DNA of 64,000 nt, from positions 930,001 to 994,000 of the forward strand of contig JBLHZY010000001.1 in NCBI GenBank assembly GCA_047631555.1, given 5' to 3'. Both the position numbers and the translations under genes were made by a program. This DNA comes from JBLHZY01 sp047631555 (GTDB lineage Bacteria > Pseudomonadota > Alphaproteobacteria > Rhodobacterales > Rhodobacteraceae). The notes beneath the pieces are model-generated. The model searched no databases. It was not told the origin of the DNA and saw only the letters and a program-made list of their open reading frames with translations. This document shows positions 24,792 through 32,909 of the stretch, in pieces (within the stretch, counting starts at the first letter, position 1; each line of letters begins with the position of its first letter).

Positions 24792-25686
24792 TGATTTCTA
24801 CCTTTCTAAAAAGCCCGGCCCCGAAGGTGTCGGAGACCTGTGCAACTTCGAGCGTGAATGCCCCTGTGACGCCATCGCTGGCTTGCTGTGCAGCTGTGTA
24901 AACCCATGCCGGGCTTGAGATATTTTCGCTGCGGATGAGCGAGCCGCCTTGCGAAATCCGCAAAATATAGGCCTCTGAGGCCTCGCCCAATGGCACCTCA
25001 ACCGATTGCCAGCTATCGCCATCGATCCGTGTACGGCGCACCCAAGTGATCATCAGATCGCCGCCGCTGTCACGCGCGGCATTGAGATGCGCCGGCGCAA
25101 AGGGGCGCAGCCCGATGCCATCAAAGGCCTCGCTAAAGTGCTGATAGGAGGGATCATCATAGGGCCGCTGTGAGGGGCCAATCCGATAATGCCGCGCCAA
25201 TCCGCGTGCCGATTGTGCGTGGTCAATCTGTTGCGGCGCGCCATTGAGCAGCACGAAAAGCGAACCCGCAGGCCACTCAGCATCCAACGCATCCGTCCCC
25301 GCCTGCCCGCGAAGGCGCAAGCTCAGCTCATAGGTCCGCTCGCCAACCAGCTCAGCCTCACCAAATTGGAAAATCTCCCAATTCGCGCCTGATCCATCGC
25401 CGATCGCGGCCACATTGGCCCCATTCAAAACCGCCTCCAACTCAGCCGAGGCCAAAGCCCCCGAAATGAGTTTCACCCGAACACTTGGCCCACGATCCCA
25501 AAGCCCGGCTTGGGCCTTGAACAAGGGCGTTTGCGTCGTCCCGATGATTGAGGCTGCGGGCAAAAGCCGGTTCAGCTCATAGCCCGCATCCGAGGCCGAA
25601 GAATAGACCGCAACCGATCCCGGCCAGGCCTGCGCCAGAAGCTTATGCCGTTCTGTGGTGCCGCGGGTCTTTCTAAGATTTGCCAT
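24784..25686 (-). pseudogene. C-terminal fragment of the gene transfer agent tail hub / host-specificity protein
   Basis: The 300-residue frame matches, from about residue 22 (WPGSVAVYSSASDAGYELNRLL), the last part of the large GTA protein (gp15-like, TIM-barrel/glycoside-hydrolase type, normally about 1300 residues). Recognisable stretches are LRGQAGTDA, GLARHYRIGP, YDDPSYQH, GIGLRPFAPAHL and TWVRRTRIDGDSW. The first 20 residues (MANLRKTRGTTERHKL) do not fit and look like sequence picked up at the deletion junction. Ahead of it come a terminator and a toxin-antitoxin pair instead of the other tail genes. I call it a remnant; translation from its weak start is possible. Confidence 0.78.
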
Positions 25687-25727
25687 GTATTTTGCTCTGC
25701 CTCTTATGCGCTCCGCACAAGAGAGAT

Positions 25728-25761
25728 AAAAAAGGCGGCAACGGGGTCACCCCCGGGCCGC
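25728..25761 (-). terminator. Rho-independent terminator after the RES/Xre operon
   Basis: On the minus strand GCGGC and GCCGC, with an inner GGGG/CCCC pairing around TGA, form a hairpin followed by six T residues. It lies about 215 bases past the RES toxin stop and also insulates the GTA remnant. Confidence 0.7.
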
Positions 25762-25976
25762 TTTACTCATCTCTTCTAGCATGCCCAAAAGCTACTTAGC
25801 ATCGTCCCGAAAGTCAAGAAATTTAAGGCTAACAAGGGGTTAAGGCTTAGCGCCGCTGCTTTAGAGCTTTGTGCAATCGCCCGAAATCTAAGGCAAATTC
25901 ACCGCCCGCTGAAATGCACCGCCGCAAAGCCCTGCCGCGCCGCGCGCACCACTCACCATTGAAAAACCGCAGCAGT

Positions 25977-26666
25977 TCAGTCCAATTTGCGCACAATAAC
26001 CTTGCCCGTTGCGGGCACTTCAACGCGCAGATGCGCCGCCTGAACAACATTCAAAACCTGTGGCGGGCGAAAACAAACCCAGTTCGCATGGCCCCTGTGG
26101 CGCACGCTTTCATAGCGGATGCCGGCGATCTCTGCCCCCGGCCCCAAAGCCCGAACGGCCCGCCCAAAGGCTTGCGGCACCGGGTAGCTTGCATCATCGG
26201 GGTCGTGAAATTCGGGGTGCTTGCCGAGGATATCCAGGTAGGCCCCGCCAAGATCAGCGCTATATTCGCGGTAGGTTTCCGACTTGCTGGTGAGCGCGCT
26301 CAAAGCGATTTCCTTGCGCAGCCCATTGGCAACCTCAAGCACCGCCGTTGTTAACGAAGTCGCGGCATACCAAGCGCCCAGGCTCGCATCCGAAAAGCGC
26401 AAACCGCTCGGCGAGCCATGCAAAAACGCCGCCATAATGATGCTGGCATTCTCGCGCCCATAGACCTGCTCGCTGCGTTCAAGCCGCGCCAGCCGTGGCG
26501 CGACGAGCCGATCATTCGTCCAGCCCTCAAGCGCCATCACCGCCTCAAGATCGCCCGCTGAGCAAACATCCTCAAACGCCGAGACAGGGGGAAACCGCGA
26601 CGGGATCAACCGGCGCGTGCCCTTTGGCGCGGCCACCTGTTCATAATCGCCAAACGCGGCGCTCAT
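25977..26666 (-). CDS. RES domain toxin of a type II toxin-antitoxin system
   Basis: A 229-residue protein with the RES fold: the Arg in TRRLIPSRFPPVSAFEDV, the central RFSDASLGAWYAATSLTTAVLEV, where Arg, Tyr and Glu form the expected site, and a Ser-containing C-terminal strand. Characterised RES toxins degrade NAD+ and relate to ADP-ribosyltransferases. Its ATG overlaps the antitoxin stop in ATGA, so the pair is translationally coupled with the antitoxin first. Together with the palindrome at the promoter this is a complete-looking module. Confidence 0.85.
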   Translation of the reverse strand: MSAAFGDYEQVAAPKGTRRLIPSRFPPVSAFEDVCSAGDLEAVMALEGWTNDRLVAPRLARLERSEQVYGRENASIIMAAFLHGSPSGLRFSDASLGAWYAATSLTTAVLEVANGLRKEIALSALTSKSETYREYSADLGGAYLDILGKHPEFHDPDDASYPVPQAFGRAVRALGPGAEIAGIRYESVRHRGHANWVCFRPPQVLNVVQAAHLRVEVPATGKVIVRKLD

Positions 26667-27178
26667 ACGAAAACGATATCCGCATCCCCGACCGGCTCAA
26701 AGCTGCCCTCCGGCGCGCCGTGCCCTATATGCCCGCCGCGCCAGGCATCCAAATAGCGGCGCACGCTCATAATCCCGTCATGGGTTCCATCCAGAATATA
26801 GGCAAGCGGCGAGGCCCCGCTAAACAGCGTCCCCTTATGCGCGCCCTTCAGCCAGACCTGCGCCTGATTGGGATCCTCAAACAGGATCGCAAGCGCCTTA
26901 TAAATCCCGAGCACCGCCGATATCCGCAAAAGCGTATCAAGCGGCAAGGTCACGGGCTCATCCGCCTGCGCCTTCTTCATCCACTGGTGATAGGTTGATC
27001 GCCCCGGCTCGCCAAGGATCACAATCCGCTCGCGTTCACTAAGCCCCCACTGCGCCGCAATCGCGCGAAAGGCCCGCAGCCCGGGGCCGCTGGCCCGTTT
27101 GCGATCCGCCAAAGTAAGGGTATGAAACCCACCCTGCTGAGGATGGGCGCTAAAATCATGGGACTCTGCAAGTTGCAT
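26663..27178 (-). CDS. Xre/MbcA/ParS-type antitoxin partner of the RES toxin
   Basis: A 171-residue protein. The N-terminal part has a helix-turn-helix-like stretch (LRAFRAIAAQWGLSERERIVILG, then STYHQWMKK). The C-terminal part is the toxin-binding MbcA/ParS/Xre domain (LLRISAVLGIYKALAILFEDP, GASPLAYILDGTHDGIMSVRRYLDAWRGG). Such antitoxins block the NAD-binding pocket of RES proteins with their C-terminus and repress their own operon. Two ATGs follow GGAGGCC; the second, at 27178, has the better spacing. Confidence 0.85.
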   Translation of the reverse strand: MQLAESHDFSAHPQQGGFHTLTLADRKRASGPGLRAFRAIAAQWGLSERERIVILGEPGRSTYHQWMKKAQADEPVTLPLDTLLRISAVLGIYKALAILFEDPNQAQVWLKGAHKGTLFSGASPLAYILDGTHDGIMSVRRYLDAWRGGHIGHGAPEGSFEPVGDADIVFV

Positions 27179-27200
27179 CATGGCCTCCTTGTTGGCCGAT

Positions 27201-27237
27201 TTGTCTTATTACAGATATATAGTCTATATATAGACAA
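27201..27237. promoter_or_regulatory. Operator/promoter of the RES-Xre operon
   Basis: A perfect 14-base palindrome GTCTATATATAGAC (27222-27235), plus an outlying TTGTCT at 27201-27206 facing AGACAA at 27232-27237, lies 23-60 bases before the antitoxin start. The TATATA core would also serve as the -10 region. This is the expected layout for autorepression by the antitoxin or the toxin-antitoxin complex. Confidence 0.7.
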
Positions 27238-27276
27238 GTCAAGATCGCCAGCAAAGCACCAGGCCAAGCTCATAAG

Positions 27277-27303
27277 AAAAAGGCCCAAGGTTTCCCCCGG
27301 GCC
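27277..27303 (-). terminator. Rho-independent terminator after mltG
   Basis: On the minus strand GGCCC and GGGCC, extended by partly paired G/C bases, form a hairpin followed by TTTTTC, 26 bases past the mltG stop. Confidence 0.7.
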
Positions 27304-27329
27304 GCTCTCTATCTCATAGCGCTCAAAGC

Positions 27330-28502
27330 CTACTCAGCAGCGGCCCGCTCTGCCTCGATCTTGCGCCAAGCCGATACGTTGGCGTTGTGATCGGCCAAGG
27401 TCGTCGCGAAAGCATGCCCGCCCGTGCCATCGGCCACAAAGAAGATATAGGGCGTATCGTCTGGGTTCAGCGCCGCCTCAATCGCGGCAAGTCCCGGATT
27501 GGCAATCGGCGTCGGCGGAAGGCCCTCGATCACATAGGTGTTATACGGCGTCTCGCGCTGCAGCTCGCTTTGGCGAAGGCCGCGCCCAAGAACGCCCTGC
27601 CCGTTGGTCACGCCGTAAATCACGGTCGGATCGGTCTGCAAACGCATCCCCTTATTGAGCCGGTTGACAAAAACGCTGGCAACTTGGCGCCGCTCGTCAG
27701 CAAGGCCCGTTTCCTTTTCAACGATCGAGGCCATGATCAGCGCCTCTTCCTTGCTGTCATAGGGCAGATCACTGGCGCGATCCTTCCAAGCGGTTTCAAG
27801 GCGAAGCGCCTGTTTTTCCGTCATCTTGGCAATCAATTCGATGATGCTCGCGCCCGGACGCACCTCATAAGAATCCGGTGCAAGCGATCCTTCGGCAGGA
27901 AGGCTCGCAGGCGGGCTTTGCAAGAAATCAGCCTGCTTAAGCGCCTCAACAATCTGCCAGCTGGTCGCCCCTTCGGCCAAAGCAATACGGTAGCGCGTAT
28001 CGGCCTCAGCGCGGCGCGCAACATAGGCCTCGGGCACAACCGCGCCCTCTTCGCCTGCCTCACCGGGCTCAAAACTGGCAATCTCAACGAATTTGTCGGT
28101 CGCCGGATCAAGCGCACGCACCTGAACCTGAACGCGGTTGATCCCGATGCGGTAAACGATCTCCGTGCCGCAGGTCGAGGCCCCGCCGCGCGTTACCAGC
28201 TCGATGATTTGCTCCATGCTCGCATGTTCAGGTACAAGAAAAGACCCCGCCTTCAGCAGCGCCGTCTTATCCGTATACTCCGCGCCAATCCGGAAAATCG
28301 CGCTGTTGGAGATCGCCTCCTGCGCCTCAAGATCGCGCGAAACTTTGCTCATCGTGCTGCCCGACGGCACCCGAAGGCAAATCGGCTCGCTCAAAGGCCC
28401 CTCAGCGCTAAACTGCGCCTTGCCCCAGACCAAAGCCCCCCCGGCCAAAAACAGCACCACCACAAAAAGCGATAGCGCGTTTGAGGCGATATGACGCCAC
28501 AT
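27330..28502 (-). CDS. mltG: Endolytic murein transglycosylase MltG (YceG-like)
   Basis: A 390-residue inner-membrane protein that cuts nascent glycan strands. One membrane helix (about residues 7-27) precedes a LysM-like region (CLRVPSGSTMSKVSRDLE) and the YceG catalytic domain with the Glu in MASIVEKETGLADER, followed by VFVNRLNKGMRLQTDPTVIYG and YNTYVIEGLPPTPIANPG. Its ATG overlaps the fabF stop by one base (ATGA), so it is coupled to the fatty-acid genes, a frequent arrangement in alphaproteobacteria. Confidence 0.93.
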   Translation of the reverse strand: MWRHIASNALSLFVVVLFLAGGALVWGKAQFSAEGPLSEPICLRVPSGSTMSKVSRDLEAQEAISNSAIFRIGAEYTDKTALLKAGSFLVPEHASMEQIIELVTRGGASTCGTEIVYRIGINRVQVQVRALDPATDKFVEIASFEPGEAGEEGAVVPEAYVARRAEADTRYRIALAEGATSWQIVEALKQADFLQSPPASLPAEGSLAPDSYEVRPGASIIELIAKMTEKQALRLETAWKDRASDLPYDSKEEALIMASIVEKETGLADERRQVASVFVNRLNKGMRLQTDPTVIYGVTNGQGVLGRGLRQSELQRETPYNTYVIEGLPPTPIANPGLAAIEAALNPDDTPYIFFVADGTGGHAFATTLADHNANVSAWRKIEAERAAAE

Positions 28503-29764
28503 CAGGCCTGAACCTTCTTCAAGACAAGCGAGGCATTCGTGCCACCAAAGCCAAAGCTGTTGGACAAAGCGACATCAATTTTGCGCTCTTGCTTGGCGTT
28601 TGCAGCCAAATTCAGGCGCGGTGTCACGGCCGGATTATCAAGGTTGATCGTTGGCGGCGCGACCTGATCGCGGATCGCCAAAGCACAGAAGATCGCCTCA
28701 ACCGATCCCGCCGCGCCCAATAGGTGCCCGATAGAGGATTTGGTCGAACTCATCGTCGCTGTATCGGCCGCATCGCCAAGCATCCGCTCAACAGCGCCAA
28801 GCTCGATCGTATCGGCCATTGTCGAGGTGCCATGCGCGTTGATGTAATCGATGTCCGCAGGCGTGATGCCCGCGCGCGCAATCGCCGCTTCCATGGCGCG
28901 AAAACCGCCGTCGCCATCCTCGGAAGGCGCGGTGATATGATAGGCATCGCCCGAAAGCCCATAACCCGCAACTTCGGCGTAAATCTTCGCGCCGCGTGCA
29001 ACCGCGTGTTCGTATTCCTCGAGCACAACAATGCCCGCGCCCTCGCCCATGACAAACCCATCGCGATCCGCGTCATAAGGGCGGCTCGCTGTTTTGGGAT
29101 TGTCGCGGCCCTTGGTGCTCAGGGCTTTACAGGCGTTAAACCCGGCAATGCCAAGCTCGCAAATCGCCGCTTCCGCACCGCCTGCAACCATAACATCCGC
29201 ATCGCCAAGCATAATAAGCCGCGCGGCATCGCCAATCGCATGTGCGCCCGTCGAGCAGGCCGTAACGACCGAATGGTTCGGGCCTTTAAAGCCGTATTTG
29301 ATGCTCACCTGGCCGGAAATCAAATTGATCAAAGAGCCCGGAATAAAGAACGGCGAAACACGGCGCGGCCCCTTTTCCTTTAGCAAAATCGCCGTATCGG
29401 CAATCGAGGACAGCCCGCCAATGCCAGAGCCGATCAAAACGCCGGTGCGCAGCAGATCCTCTTCAGCCTCAGGCATCCAATTGGCATCGCGAAGCGCCTG
29501 CGTTGAAGCGGCAATCCCGAAAAGGATGAAATCATCAACTTTGCGCTGCTCTTTTGGCTCCATCCAATCATCAGGGTTAAACGTGCCATCGCTGCCATCG
29601 CCGCGCGGAACTTCGCAGGCGTAATTCGTGCCCAAATGGGTCGCATCAAACCGCTGGATCGTGCCCGCGCCGCTCTCGCCCGCCAAAAGCCGGCTCCACG
29701 TTTCCTCAACGCCGCAAGCCAACGGCGTGACCAAACCCAAACCTGTGATTACCACTCGACGCAT
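28502..29764 (-). CDS. fabF: Beta-ketoacyl-ACP synthase II
   Basis: A 420-residue condensing enzyme of fatty acid elongation. The active-site Cys is in VVTACSTGAHAIGDAA near residue 169, with the two catalytic His in NAHGTSTMADTIE and SIGHLLGAAGS, and SNSFGFGGTNASLVL near the C-terminus. Decarboxylative condensation of malonyl-ACP with acyl-ACP follows from the family. It lies downstream of acpP with a terminator between them, so it may have its own promoter in the 218-base gap. Confidence 0.96.
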   Translation of the reverse strand: MRRVVITGLGLVTPLACGVEETWSRLLAGESGAGTIQRFDATHLGTNYACEVPRGDGSDGTFNPDDWMEPKEQRKVDDFILFGIAASTQALRDANWMPEAEEDLLRTGVLIGSGIGGLSSIADTAILLKEKGPRRVSPFFIPGSLINLISGQVSIKYGFKGPNHSVVTACSTGAHAIGDAARLIMLGDADVMVAGGAEAAICELGIAGFNACKALSTKGRDNPKTASRPYDADRDGFVMGEGAGIVVLEEYEHAVARGAKIYAEVAGYGLSGDAYHITAPSEDGDGGFRAMEAAIARAGITPADIDYINAHGTSTMADTIELGAVERMLGDAADTATMSSTKSSIGHLLGAAGSVEAIFCALAIRDQVAPPTINLDNPAVTPRLNLAANAKQERKIDVALSNSFGFGGTNASLVLKKVQA

Positions 29765-29884
29765 GAACTGCCCCCCTTTTTTTGTAACTCAACCCCTGAT
29801 TACACGGCATTGCAAGAATGGAAAAGAGCAAGCACACGCCCGCCCCCAAATTCCCGCCAAATTTGGCGCGATAATGCGCATCAG

Positions 29885-29910
29885 GCTTTTCCCGGCCCAA
29901 ATACACAAAC
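29885..29910 (+). repeat. Diverged copy of the CTTGGC..AAATAC repeat
   Basis: GCTTTTCCCGGCCCAAATAC followed by ACAAAC resembles the repeats at 23025 and 31438, with several substitutions. It lies in the gap between fabF and acpP. I list it only because two clearer copies exist. Confidence 0.3.
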
Positions 29911-29982
29911 CCGCCCCAAACGCGCGAAACCTCACAACAGACCAATCCACCCAAACCAAACCACTCTAGAAACCACCCATAG

Positions 29983-30011
29983 AAAAAGCGCGCCCGGTTG
30001 CCCGAACGCGC
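29983..30011 (-). terminator. Rho-independent terminator after acpP
   Basis: On the minus strand GCGCGTTCGG pairs with CCGGGCGCGC (two G-T pairs) around a GCAA tetraloop, followed by five T residues. It lies 31 bases past the acpP stop, so most transcripts of this abundant carrier protein should end here. Confidence 0.88.
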
Positions 30012-30042
30012 CTCAATCTCATAGCTCTAAGGGAAAAGCCGC

Positions 30043-30276
30043 TTAGGAAGCTTCAGTGATGAATTTCACTGCATCGCCGAATGTCTGAATGGTTTCAGCC
30101 GCATCATCAGGAATTTCGATGCCGAACTCTTCTTCAAACGCCATGACCAACTCAACAGTATCAAGGCTGTCTGCGCCAAGATCGTCGATGAACGAAGCCG
30201 TTTCCGTTACTTTGTCCTCTTCGACGCCGAGATGCTCGACGACGATTTTCTTTACGCGATCTGCGATGTCGCTCAT
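30043..30276 (-). CDS. acpP: Acyl carrier protein
   Basis: A 77-residue acidic four-helix protein that carries growing acyl chains on a phosphopantetheine arm. The attachment Ser is in the canonical DLGADSLDTVELVMAFEEEF motif near residue 37, and the C-terminus IPDDAAETIQTFGDAVKFI is typical. GAGGAAATACC precedes the ATG. It is transcribed between fabG and fabF with terminators on both sides. Confidence 0.97.
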   Translation of the reverse strand: MSDIADRVKKIVVEHLGVEEDKVTETASFIDDLGADSLDTVELVMAFEEEFGIEIPDDAAETIQTFGDAVKFITEAS

Positions 30277-30588
30277 GGTATTTCCTCACGTTCTAATCGG
30301 GGCATACCGCCCGCTTTTGCTTTTGGCCGATGGCCGCTCACCCAAACATATTCATGTCCAGATCTGGCCTGCAAATGGTGCAAACCAGTAAAATCTTCGC
30401 CCCCTTTAGCACACTCGCGCGCTATGGCAAATGCTTTGTCGGGCGCTTCAACATGTTGGGCGCGGCGCGGATTCTGTCAACCCCGGACCACAAGATAGGC
30501 GCATAACGCAGCGCTCAATGCCCAGATAGGCCCCAAAATCCGCTTATGGCGCGCGCGCACCCCTTCCAAAACCCTTGCCCCAATACGT
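30277..30588. other. Gap between acpP and fabG: acpP promoter region, no gene seen
   Basis: About 310 bases hold the acpP upstream region. Short open frames on both strands lack family features and ribosome-binding sites. No RNA gene or repeat was recognised. Confidence 0.5.
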
Positions 30589-30617
30589 AAAAAGGGCGCG
30601 CCAATTCAAGCGCGCCC
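30589..30617 (-). terminator. Rho-independent terminator after fabG
   Basis: On the minus strand GGGCGCGC and GCGCGCCC form a perfect 8-base-pair stem with an 8-base loop, followed by five T residues, 24 bases past the fabG stop. Confidence 0.88.
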
Positions 30618-30641
30618 CCAAATTCTGTCGCGATTTGCGCC

Positions 30642-31379
30642 CTAAAGCATCGCCATCCCGCCATTCACATGCAGCGTCGCGCCGGTCATATAGCCCGCTT
30701 CCGCGCTCGCCAGATACAAAACAGCCGCGGCAATCTCATCCGCCTCGCCCATCCGACCAGCCGGCACTTGGGTCAAAATCCCGGCCTTTTGCTCGTCATT
30801 CAGCTTGTCGGTCATCGCCGTGGTGATAAAGCCAGGCGCGACGCAATTGGCCGTAATCCCGCGGCTCGCAACCTCATAAGCGATGCTCTTGGTCATCCCA
30901 ACAACGCCCGCCTTGGAGGCTGCATAATTGGCCTGGCCGGGATTGCCCGTCGCGCCAACGATGGAGGAGATATTGATAATCCGCCCCCAACGCGCCTTCA
31001 TCATCCCGCGCATCACGCCCCGACAAAGCCGCATGGTGGATGTCAGGTTCACATCAATCACCGAAGACCAATCTTCATCCGACATGCGCATGAAAATCTG
31101 ATCGCGGGTGATCCCGGCATTGTTGACCAAAATATCTACCGATCCCATCGCCGCAATCGCCGCCTTGGGCAAAGCATCAACCGCCTCCCCGTCGCTCAGG
31201 TTGCAGGGCAAAACATGCGCCCGCTCGCCAAGCTCCGCCGCCAAAGCCTCCAGCGGTTCAATCCGCGTCCCCGAAAGCGCAACAGTCGCCCCCGCCCCGT
31301 GCAGCATCTTGGCAATCGCGCCACCAATCCCGCCAGAAGCGCCTGTTACAAGCGCCGTCTTCCCTGTCAGATCAAACAT
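30642..31379 (-). CDS. fabG: 3-oxoacyl-ACP reductase
   Basis: A 245-residue short-chain dehydrogenase for the first reduction of fatty acid elongation. It has TGASGGIGGAIAK at the N-terminus (NADPH binding), NNAGITRD near residue 85, the catalytic Ser in INISSIVGATGNPGQANYAASKAG with Tyr and Lys, and the C-terminal YMTGATLHVNGGMAML typical of FabG. It follows fabD after 111 bases that contain a copy of the short repeat. Confidence 0.96.
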   Translation of the reverse strand: MFDLTGKTALVTGASGGIGGAIAKMLHGAGATVALSGTRIEPLEALAAELGERAHVLPCNLSDGEAVDALPKAAIAAMGSVDILVNNAGITRDQIFMRMSDEDWSSVIDVNLTSTMRLCRGVMRGMMKARWGRIINISSIVGATGNPGQANYAASKAGVVGMTKSIAYEVASRGITANCVAPGFITTAMTDKLNDEQKAGILTQVPAGRMGEADEIAAAVLYLASAEAGYMTGATLHVNGGMAML

Positions 31380-31437
31380 CTCTCTTACTCCTCAATCGCT
31401 CTTTTCTCGCACCATCCAAAACCGCGCCCAGCGCCCA

Positions 31438-31465
31438 GCTTTTTCTTGGCCTAAATACTCATATC
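31438..31465 (+). repeat. Short dispersed repeat GCTTTTTCTTGGCYYAAATACTCA, copy 2
   Basis: GCTTTTTCTTGGCCTAAATA followed by CTCATATC, in the fabD-fabG gap, differs from the copy at 23025-23052 at only three positions. It is not followed by a hairpin, so it is not simply part of a terminator. Confidence 0.5.
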
Positions 31466-31490
31466 ACCAGCCGCCCAGCGCATCCCGCGC

Positions 31491-32426
31491 CTAAAGCTCG
31501 GCAATAACCTTGGCCACATCCTCGGGCGTTCCAACGGCCTTGCAAGTGATATCGCGCTCAATGCGCCGGATCATCCCGGACAAAGCCTTGCCTGCCCCGA
31601 TCTCCCAAATCTCGTCAACGCCATGCGCGGCCATATAACCCACAGACTCGCGCCACCGCACCGATCCCGTCACCTGCTCAACCAAAAGCGAGCGGATCGT
31701 CTCCGGATCGCTCACCGCCGCCGCCTCAACATTCGCCACAAGCGGCACGCTTGGCGCAGAAATATCAACGTCATCAAGCGCATTGGCCATCACGGCCGCT
31801 GCCGGCTTCATCAAAGAACAGTGAAATGGCGCCGATACAGGAAGCAAAACCGCCCGCTTGGCCCCGGCCGCCTTGGCAATCTCAATCGCCCGCTCAACCG
31901 CCTCGCGATGCCCCGAAACAACAACCTGCCCCGGATCATTATCATTGGCCGCTTGGCAAACCTGCCCCTGCGCGGCCTCTTTCGCAACAGCCTTTACAGC
32001 GGCAAAATCAAGCCCGAGCAAAGCGGCCATCGCTCCAACGCCAACAGGAACAGCCTCCTGCATCGCTTTGCCCCGAATGCGCAAAAGCCGCGCCGTATCA
32101 CCGATTGAAATCGATCCTGCCGCCGCCAATGCCGAATACTCGCCCAAGGAATGCCCGGCAACAAAAGCAGCCATATCCATGCGAACGCCCTCGGCCTCTA
32201 GCGCGCGCATTGCGGCCAAAGATGTCGCCATCAATGCGGGCTGGGCGTTTTGGGTCAGGGTCAACGCCTCCTGATCGCCCTCCCAGATCAGCGCGCTTAG
32301 CTTTTCGCCCAGCGCGTCATCAACCTCATCAAATACCGCCTTAGCGGCAGGATAGGCCGCAGCCAAGGCTTGCCCCATGCCGATTGTCTGCGCGCCTTGG
32401 CCGGGAAATACGAATGCTCGGGTCAT
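31491..32426 (-). CDS. fabD: Malonyl-CoA:ACP transacylase
   Basis: A 311-residue enzyme that loads malonyl units onto acyl carrier protein. It begins TRAFVFPGQGAQTIGMG; the active-site Ser is in VAGHSLGEYSALAAAG near residue 93, and the His partner lies in VSAPFHCSLMKPAA near residue 200. GAGGAG stands 8 bases before the ATG at 32426; an upstream extension of 28 residues has no such site and no family similarity. It heads the fabD-fabG pair. Confidence 0.95.
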   Translation of the reverse strand: MTRAFVFPGQGAQTIGMGQALAAAYPAAKAVFDEVDDALGEKLSALIWEGDQEALTLTQNAQPALMATSLAAMRALEAEGVRMDMAAFVAGHSLGEYSALAAAGSISIGDTARLLRIRGKAMQEAVPVGVGAMAALLGLDFAAVKAVAKEAAQGQVCQAANDNDPGQVVVSGHREAVERAIEIAKAAGAKRAVLLPVSAPFHCSLMKPAAAVMANALDDVDISAPSVPLVANVEAAAVSDPETIRSLLVEQVTGSVRWRESVGYMAAHGVDEIWEIGAGKALSGMIRRIERDITCKAVGTPEDVAKVIAEL

Positions 32427-32909
32427 GCTGCCCACTCCTCTTATATGCTGGCTTTGGTCTAACGCGCAGGCGCAGCTAGGTAAAGCCACGCCGCACCACA
32501 TCGCGCACATCGCCCCCTTACATCCGCCCCGTCCTGCCGCCCCCTACAGCCACACATCGCACCAGATCACCGGCCACTGAATTCTCGCCGCTCCCCAGGC
32601 CAGTGCCAGGCCGCTCCCCAAGCCGCTCCCCAGGCCGGTCCAAACCCGCGCTCCAACCAGCACCCCCGGGCAAACGACCTCCGCCATGCGCGCCCAAAAG
32701 CGCCAAACTCCGGTATCACCCAGACCCAGCAAGCCCGCACAACCACCGCGCTTTGCCGCCAAAGCACAACGCCCCAAGGACCCCAGCCAGTTAATCGCGC
32801 TTCTTCACCTGATTGTGCAGCCACTGCGCCTCTCCTGTGCATCTTTGCCCCTTCCCGCCCAGCGCAAACTTGGTCTACGCTTTCCCAAACACCAAAGGAT
32901 CAACTCGCC
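32427..32909. other. Gap between fabD and the cytochrome b561 fusion: promoter region, no gene seen
   Basis: About 480 bases between divergent genes. Several open frames exist only because the region is GC-rich; they lack ribosome-binding sites and credible protein composition. A short GC-rich repeat cluster at 32587-32636 is the only structure noticed. Confidence 0.5.
32587..32636 (+). repeat. Three copies of GCCGCTCCCCAGGC
   Basis: The motif GCCGCTCCCCAGGC occurs at 32587, as a variant with AAG at 32610, and again at 32622. Spacing is uneven (23 and 12 bases). It looks like local slippage in GC-rich intergenic DNA. Confidence 0.55.

Noticed and set aside
32518..32842. Gly/Arg-rich open frames on the minus strand upstream of fabD
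   Set aside because: They arise from GC-rich repeats, overlap one another in different frames, and have no ribosome-binding site or family resemblance.
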